Source: an uncultured Eubacterium sp.
GTDB lineage: Bacteria > Bacillota > Clostridia > Lachnospirales > Lachnospiraceae
Length of the DNA: 7,548 nt
Direction: 5' to 3'
NCBI GenBank assembly: GCA_947573465.1
Contig: CANPET010000074.1
Location: 1-7,548, forward strand
Part shown: positions 4,960 to 7,548 of the stretch, one piece after another
Position numbering within the stretch: the first letter of the stretch is position 1
How the letters are laid out: every line of letters starts with the position of its first letter
The notes under the pieces: generated by a model
Databases searched by the model: none
What the model saw: the letters and a program-made list of their open reading frames with translations, nothing else
Told to the model about the DNA's origin: nothing
Program-made: the position numbers and the translations under genes

Positions 4960-6912
4960 TTGGATAAAAAAGCAAGGATTAAAGAATTAGTAGAAATTTT
5001 AAATAAGGCATCAAAGGCATATTATCAGGATGCCAATGAAATTATGACAAATTTTGAATATGATGGTTTGTATGATGAGTTGGTGGCTTTAGAAGAAGAG
5101 ACAGGCGTGGTGATGGCAAACAGTCCGACGATTCATGTAGGATATGAGGTCGTCAGTGAACTTCCAAAAGAGCGTCATGATAGTCCGATGCTGTCTTTGG
5201 ATAAGACAAAAGATGTTATAACGTTAGCAGAGTTTGCGGGAGAAAGAGAATGTGTTCTGTCATGGAAACTGGATGGACTGACGGTTGTTCTATCTTATGA
5301 AAAAGGAGAACTGGTCAAGGCAGTTACGAGAGGTAATGGACAGGTTGGAGAAGTTATTACGAATAATGCAAAAGTTTTTAAAAATGTGCCGCTTAATATT
5401 CCGTATCAGGGCCGCCTGACGTTACGTGGAGAGGCAATTATTAAATACTCAGACTTCAAAAAAATAAATGAAGAAATAGAAGAGGCGGATGCAAAATATA
5501 AAAATCCAAGAAATCTCTGCTCCGGTTCCGTCAGACAGTTAAACAGTGAGGTGACAGCCAGAAGGAATGTCAATTTTGTTGCTTTTGCATTGATTCAGGC
5601 AGAGGATGTAGATTTCCACAATTCCATAGAACAGCAGTTTCAGTGGCTGGAGAATCAGGGGTTTGAAGTAGTAGAGCGAAAGAGAGTTACAGGAGCTGAT
5701 ATGGAGGATGCTGTGGCATATTTTTCTGAACAGGTAAAAAAGAATGACTATCCATCAGACGGATTAGTTTTATTGTATGATGATATCGCATACGGAGAAT
5801 CTCTTGGAGCGACTTCCAAGTTTCCGAGAAATGGTATTGCTTTTAAATGGGAGGATGAGCAGGCAGAGACAGTGCTTGATTATATTGAGTGGAGTCCGAG
5901 CCGTACCGGTCTAATCAATCCGGTTGCAGTTTTTGAACCGGTGGAATTAGAGGGAACAACGGTTACCAGAGCAAGTGTCCATAATATCAGCATTATGGAA
6001 GAGCTAGAACTAGGTGCCGGTGATAAAATTAAAGTATATAAAGCGAATATGATTATTCCACAAATATCAGAAAATCTTACTAAGTCAGGAGTCAAAGATA
6101 TTCCGAATATTTGTCCGGCATGTGGAGAAGCTACTGAAATAAAGAATGATAATGGAGTAAAGACATTATATTGTCCAAATAAAAAATGTCCGGCGAAACA
6201 TATTAAACTATATACGTTGTTTGTTTCCAGAAATGCAATGAATATTGACGGATTGTCAGAAGAGACATTGGAAAAGTTTATTGATGCAGGATATATTCAT
6301 GAGTTTGCGGATATTTTTAGGCTTGACAGATATGAAGAGGAGATTGTTAATACGCCGGGGTTTGGAAGAAAGTCTTATGATAATTTGATGGAGTCTTTGG
6401 AGAAAGCAAGAGAAGTGGAATTGCATGCTTTTTTATATAGCTTAGGAATTCCAAATATTGGTGTGGCAAATGCAAAACTTATCTGTAAATATTTTTCCAA
6501 TGATTTTGAGAAAATAAGAAATGCTACAATAGAAGAATTAATAGAAATTAATCATATTGGTGATAAGATGGCAGAAAAGTTTGTGGAATATTTTTCAGAT
6601 GAAGAAAACAATGCCCGGGTAGACCGATTGTTAAAGGAAATTAATTTGGTGAAACCAGAAGCAAATGATAGTATTCAGACCATGGAAGGATTAACATTTG
6701 TTGTGACAGGCAGCGTAGAAAAATTTCCGAATAGAAATGCTGTAAAAGATTATATTGAAAAACGTGGTGGAAAAGTAACGGGTTCGGTTACTTCAAAAAC
6801 AAATTATCTTATTAATAATGATGTCATGTCGAATTCTTCCAAAAATAAGAAAGCCAAGGAATTGGGAATTGAAATTATAAATGAAGAACAATTTTTAGAA
6901 AAATGGAAGTAA
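4960..6912 (+). CDS. ligA: NAD-dependent DNA ligase LigA
   Basis: LigA seals nicks in DNA using NAD+ in replication and repair. The frame starts with TTG: AGGAAAG at 4950-4956 (AGGA to TTG spacing six) points to TTG at 4960 rather than the in-frame TTG at 4945, giving 650 residues, close to the usual 660-670. Domain Ia holds Y21, Y22, Y34 and D35. The adenylation domain carries KLDG at 103-106 with K103 as the AMP-accepting lysine. An OB fold, a Cys4 zinc finger (C385, C388, C405, C410), helix-hairpin-helix repeats (about 420-560) and a BRCT domain (about 575-650, GLTFVVTGSVEKFPNRN) follow. Several normally invariant motifs differ: N31 replaces the Asp of the Ia domain, RGNG replaces RGDG (124-127), and SLDNAF is SLDKTK. 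From memory this matches the LigA type common in Lachnospiraceae. No clear terminator follows the stop. Confidence 0.95.
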   Translation: MDKKARIKELVEILNKASKAYYQDANEIMTNFEYDGLYDELVALEEETGVVMANSPTIHVGYEVVSELPKERHDSPMLSLDKTKDVITLAEFAGERECVLSWKLDGLTVVLSYEKGELVKAVTRGNGQVGEVITNNAKVFKNVPLNIPYQGRLTLRGEAIIKYSDFKKINEEIEEADAKYKNPRNLCSGSVRQLNSEVTARRNVNFVAFALIQAEDVDFHNSIEQQFQWLENQGFEVVERKRVTGADMEDAVAYFSEQVKKNDYPSDGLVLLYDDIAYGESLGATSKFPRNGIAFKWEDEQAETVLDYIEWSPSRTGLINPVAVFEPVELEGTTVTRASVHNISIMEELELGAGDKIKVYKANMIIPQISENLTKSGVKDIPNICPACGEATEIKNDNGVKTLYCPNKKCPAKHIKLYTLFVSRNAMNIDGLSEETLEKFIDAGYIHEFADIFRLDRYEEEIVNTPGFGRKSYDNLMESLEKAREVELHAFLYSLGIPNIGVANAKLICKYFSNDFEKIRNATIEELIEINHIGDKMAEKFVEYFSDEENNARVDRLLKEINLVKPEANDSIQTMEGLTFVVTGSVEKFPNRNAVKDYIEKRGGKVTGSVTSKTNYLINNDVMSNSSKNKKAKELGIEIINEEQFLEKWK

Positions 6913-6993
6913 TATATTGAACAGTAGGTCATAATATGGTAAATATAGATGAGTGTTTAATTTCTTATAAATATTTAGTAGGAGGAAGAGGCT

Positions 6994-7215
6994 ATGCGTG
7001 ATGATATTATAGAAATTATATGCGAGATAAATCCATTGTGGGATCCGGATGATGAGGATATGAGTATTGCAGAGTTCCTTGAGTCTAAACAGTTGATGGA
7101 ATTAATTGTGACATTGGAAGACAAATATGATATTGATATCCCATATGATGAACGCAATGAAGACAATTTTGATACGGTAGATACAATTATCGCATTATTA
7201 GAAAGTTTAGAGTAA
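6994..7215 (+). CDS. acyl carrier protein-like (phosphopantetheine carrier) protein
   Basis: This 73-residue acidic protein has the size and pattern of a carrier protein. A first helix (about 2-12) and an acidic loop lead to the candidate modification site FLESKQLMELIVTLEDKYDIDIP, in which S31 aligns with the serine that carries phosphopantetheine. The last helix is TVDTIIALLESL. The usual DSL around the serine is ESK here, so modification by the usual transferase is not certain. No fatty acid, polyketide, Dlt or peptide synthetase genes adjoin it, so its partner is unknown. It could serve as an alternative ACP or a DltC-like carrier. AGGAGG at 6980-6985, eight bases from the ATG, fixes the start. 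It is 81 bases downstream of ligA. No strong promoter is visible in that gap (only a TTGAAC at 6917), so read-through from ligA is possible. Confidence 0.75.
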   Translation: MRDDIIEIICEINPLWDPDDEDMSIAEFLESKQLMELIVTLEDKYDIDIPYDERNEDNFDTVDTIIALLESLE

Positions 7216-7226
7216 AGAAAAGGTAT

Positions 7227-7258
7227 AAAAAACAGTTGACATATCAGCTGTTTTTTTT
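7227..7258 (+). terminator. intrinsic terminator after the carrier protein gene
   Basis: The arms AAAAAACAGTTG (7227-7238) and CAGCTGTTTTTT (7245-7256) pair over 12 bases with one wobble around a six-base loop, and the T-run extends to 7258 (eight Ts). It starts 11 bases after the stop codon. The promoter of the next gene begins inside it. Confidence 0.9.
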
Positions 7259-7265
7259 ATATAAT
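7236..7265 (+). promoter_or_regulatory. consensus promoter for the GntR gene, embedded in the terminator
   Basis: A perfect -35 box TTGACA (7236-7241) and a perfect -10 box TATAAT (7260-7265) are separated by 18 bases, one more than optimal. The -35 box spans the end of the 5' arm and the loop of the terminator, and the 3' arm plus T-run forms the spacer. Transcription would start near 7272, giving a leader of about 50 bases before the ATG at 7325. Confidence 0.75.
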
Positions 7266-7324
7266 TTTCTTGTACTATTTAGATTAATACAATAAATACA
7301 AAAAATAGAGAAAGGGGGAATTAT

Positions 7325-7548
7325 ATGTTAACAGTAAATTTCAGTTCCCGAACACCTGTGTATCAGCAGTTATATGATGATGTAGTAAGGCTTACATCAT
7401 TAGGTGTATTGAAAAGTCATACCAAATTACCTCCGGTCAGAACATTGGCGACCGAACTGGGAATTAACCCCAATACTGTGCAGAAAGCGTACAAGATGTT
7501 AGAATTGGATGGATACGTGTATTCCACAGTCGGAAGAGGAAGTTTTAT
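7325..7548 (+). CDS. GntR family transcriptional regulator, YtrA-like (partial, 3' end outside window)
   Basis: The first 74 codons are visible. They encode MLTVNFSSRTPVYQQLYDDVVR, a typical opening of small GntR regulators, then the winged helix-turn-helix with KLPPVRTLATELGINPNTVQKAYKMLELDGYVYSTVGRGSF (about 34-74). The recognition helix corresponds to NPNTVQKAYKMLE. This opening and wording are typical of the YtrA subfamily, which has a short effector part and commonly controls an ABC transporter operon located just downstream; that part lies outside the window. AAAGGGGG at 7311-7318, six bases from the ATG, fixes the start. The strong promoter at 7236 drives it; YtrA-type genes are often autoregulated, but no clear operator repeat is visible between promoter and ATG. 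Confidence 0.9.
   Translation, partial: MLTVNFSSRTPVYQQLYDDVVRLTSLGVLKSHTKLPPVRTLATELGINPNTVQKAYKMLELDGYVYSTVGRGSF

Noticed and set aside
6917..6945. Possible promoter TTGAAC-17-TAAATA between ligA and the carrier protein gene
   Set aside because: The -10 candidate matches consensus poorly and better-spaced alternatives are lacking, so I did not list it.

Overview
The window looks like an ordinary stretch of chromosome from a low-GC member of the Clostridia, most likely Lachnospiraceae. The evidence is the AT-rich composition and strong AGGAGG-type ribosome binding sites, a DUF5688 protein (a family I know mainly from Lachnospiraceae), a LigA of the divergent Lachnospiraceae type, a tRNA without an encoded CCA end, and A-tract/T-tract intrinsic terminators. 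All protein genes lie on the plus strand; only the tRNA is on the minus strand. I see no phage, transposon, CRISPR or toxin-antitoxin content.

Layout. 1-171 is the 3' end of an FtsX-type ABC transporter permease. A near-consensus promoter (180-208) precedes a DUF5688 gene (269-1285). A perfect 15-bp bidirectional terminator (1287-1322) separates that gene from a convergent tRNA-Arg(CCG) (1331-1402, minus), whose own promoter is at 1419-1447. A divergent promoter (1477-1505) then drives a single-pass membrane protein of unknown function (GTG start at 1539) followed closely by thiamine pyrophosphokinase thiN (2389-2997). Next comes a TPP riboswitch with its promoter (3086-3220) and the thiamine transporter gene thiT (3275-4075), closed by a terminator at 4096-4130. 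rluF (4187-4915) and ligA (TTG start at 4960, to 6912) form a second likely operon. An acyl-carrier-like protein (6994-7215) ends at a terminator (7227-7258). The start of a YtrA-type GntR regulator (7325 onward) runs off the window.

How the genes work together. The clearest functional unit is thiamine salvage. ThiT binds thiamine for import through an ECF transporter (its energising module is not here), ThiN turns thiamine into TPP, and TPP binds the riboswitch in front of thiT and should shut import down. thiN lies upstream of the riboswitch and is not controlled by it. RluF (23S rRNA pseudouridylation) and LigA (nick sealing) are housekeeping genes that share a transcript without an obvious functional link.

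No wholly new system is evident. The points most worth a second look are: the expression platform of the TPP riboswitch, in which the Shine-Dalgarno sequence lies in a hairpin followed by seven Ts abutting the start codon; a two-helix C-terminal extension on ThiT; an orphan carrier protein with ESK instead of DSL at the modification site; LigA substitutions at positions that normally contact NAD; and two places where a promoter is embedded in the preceding terminator.
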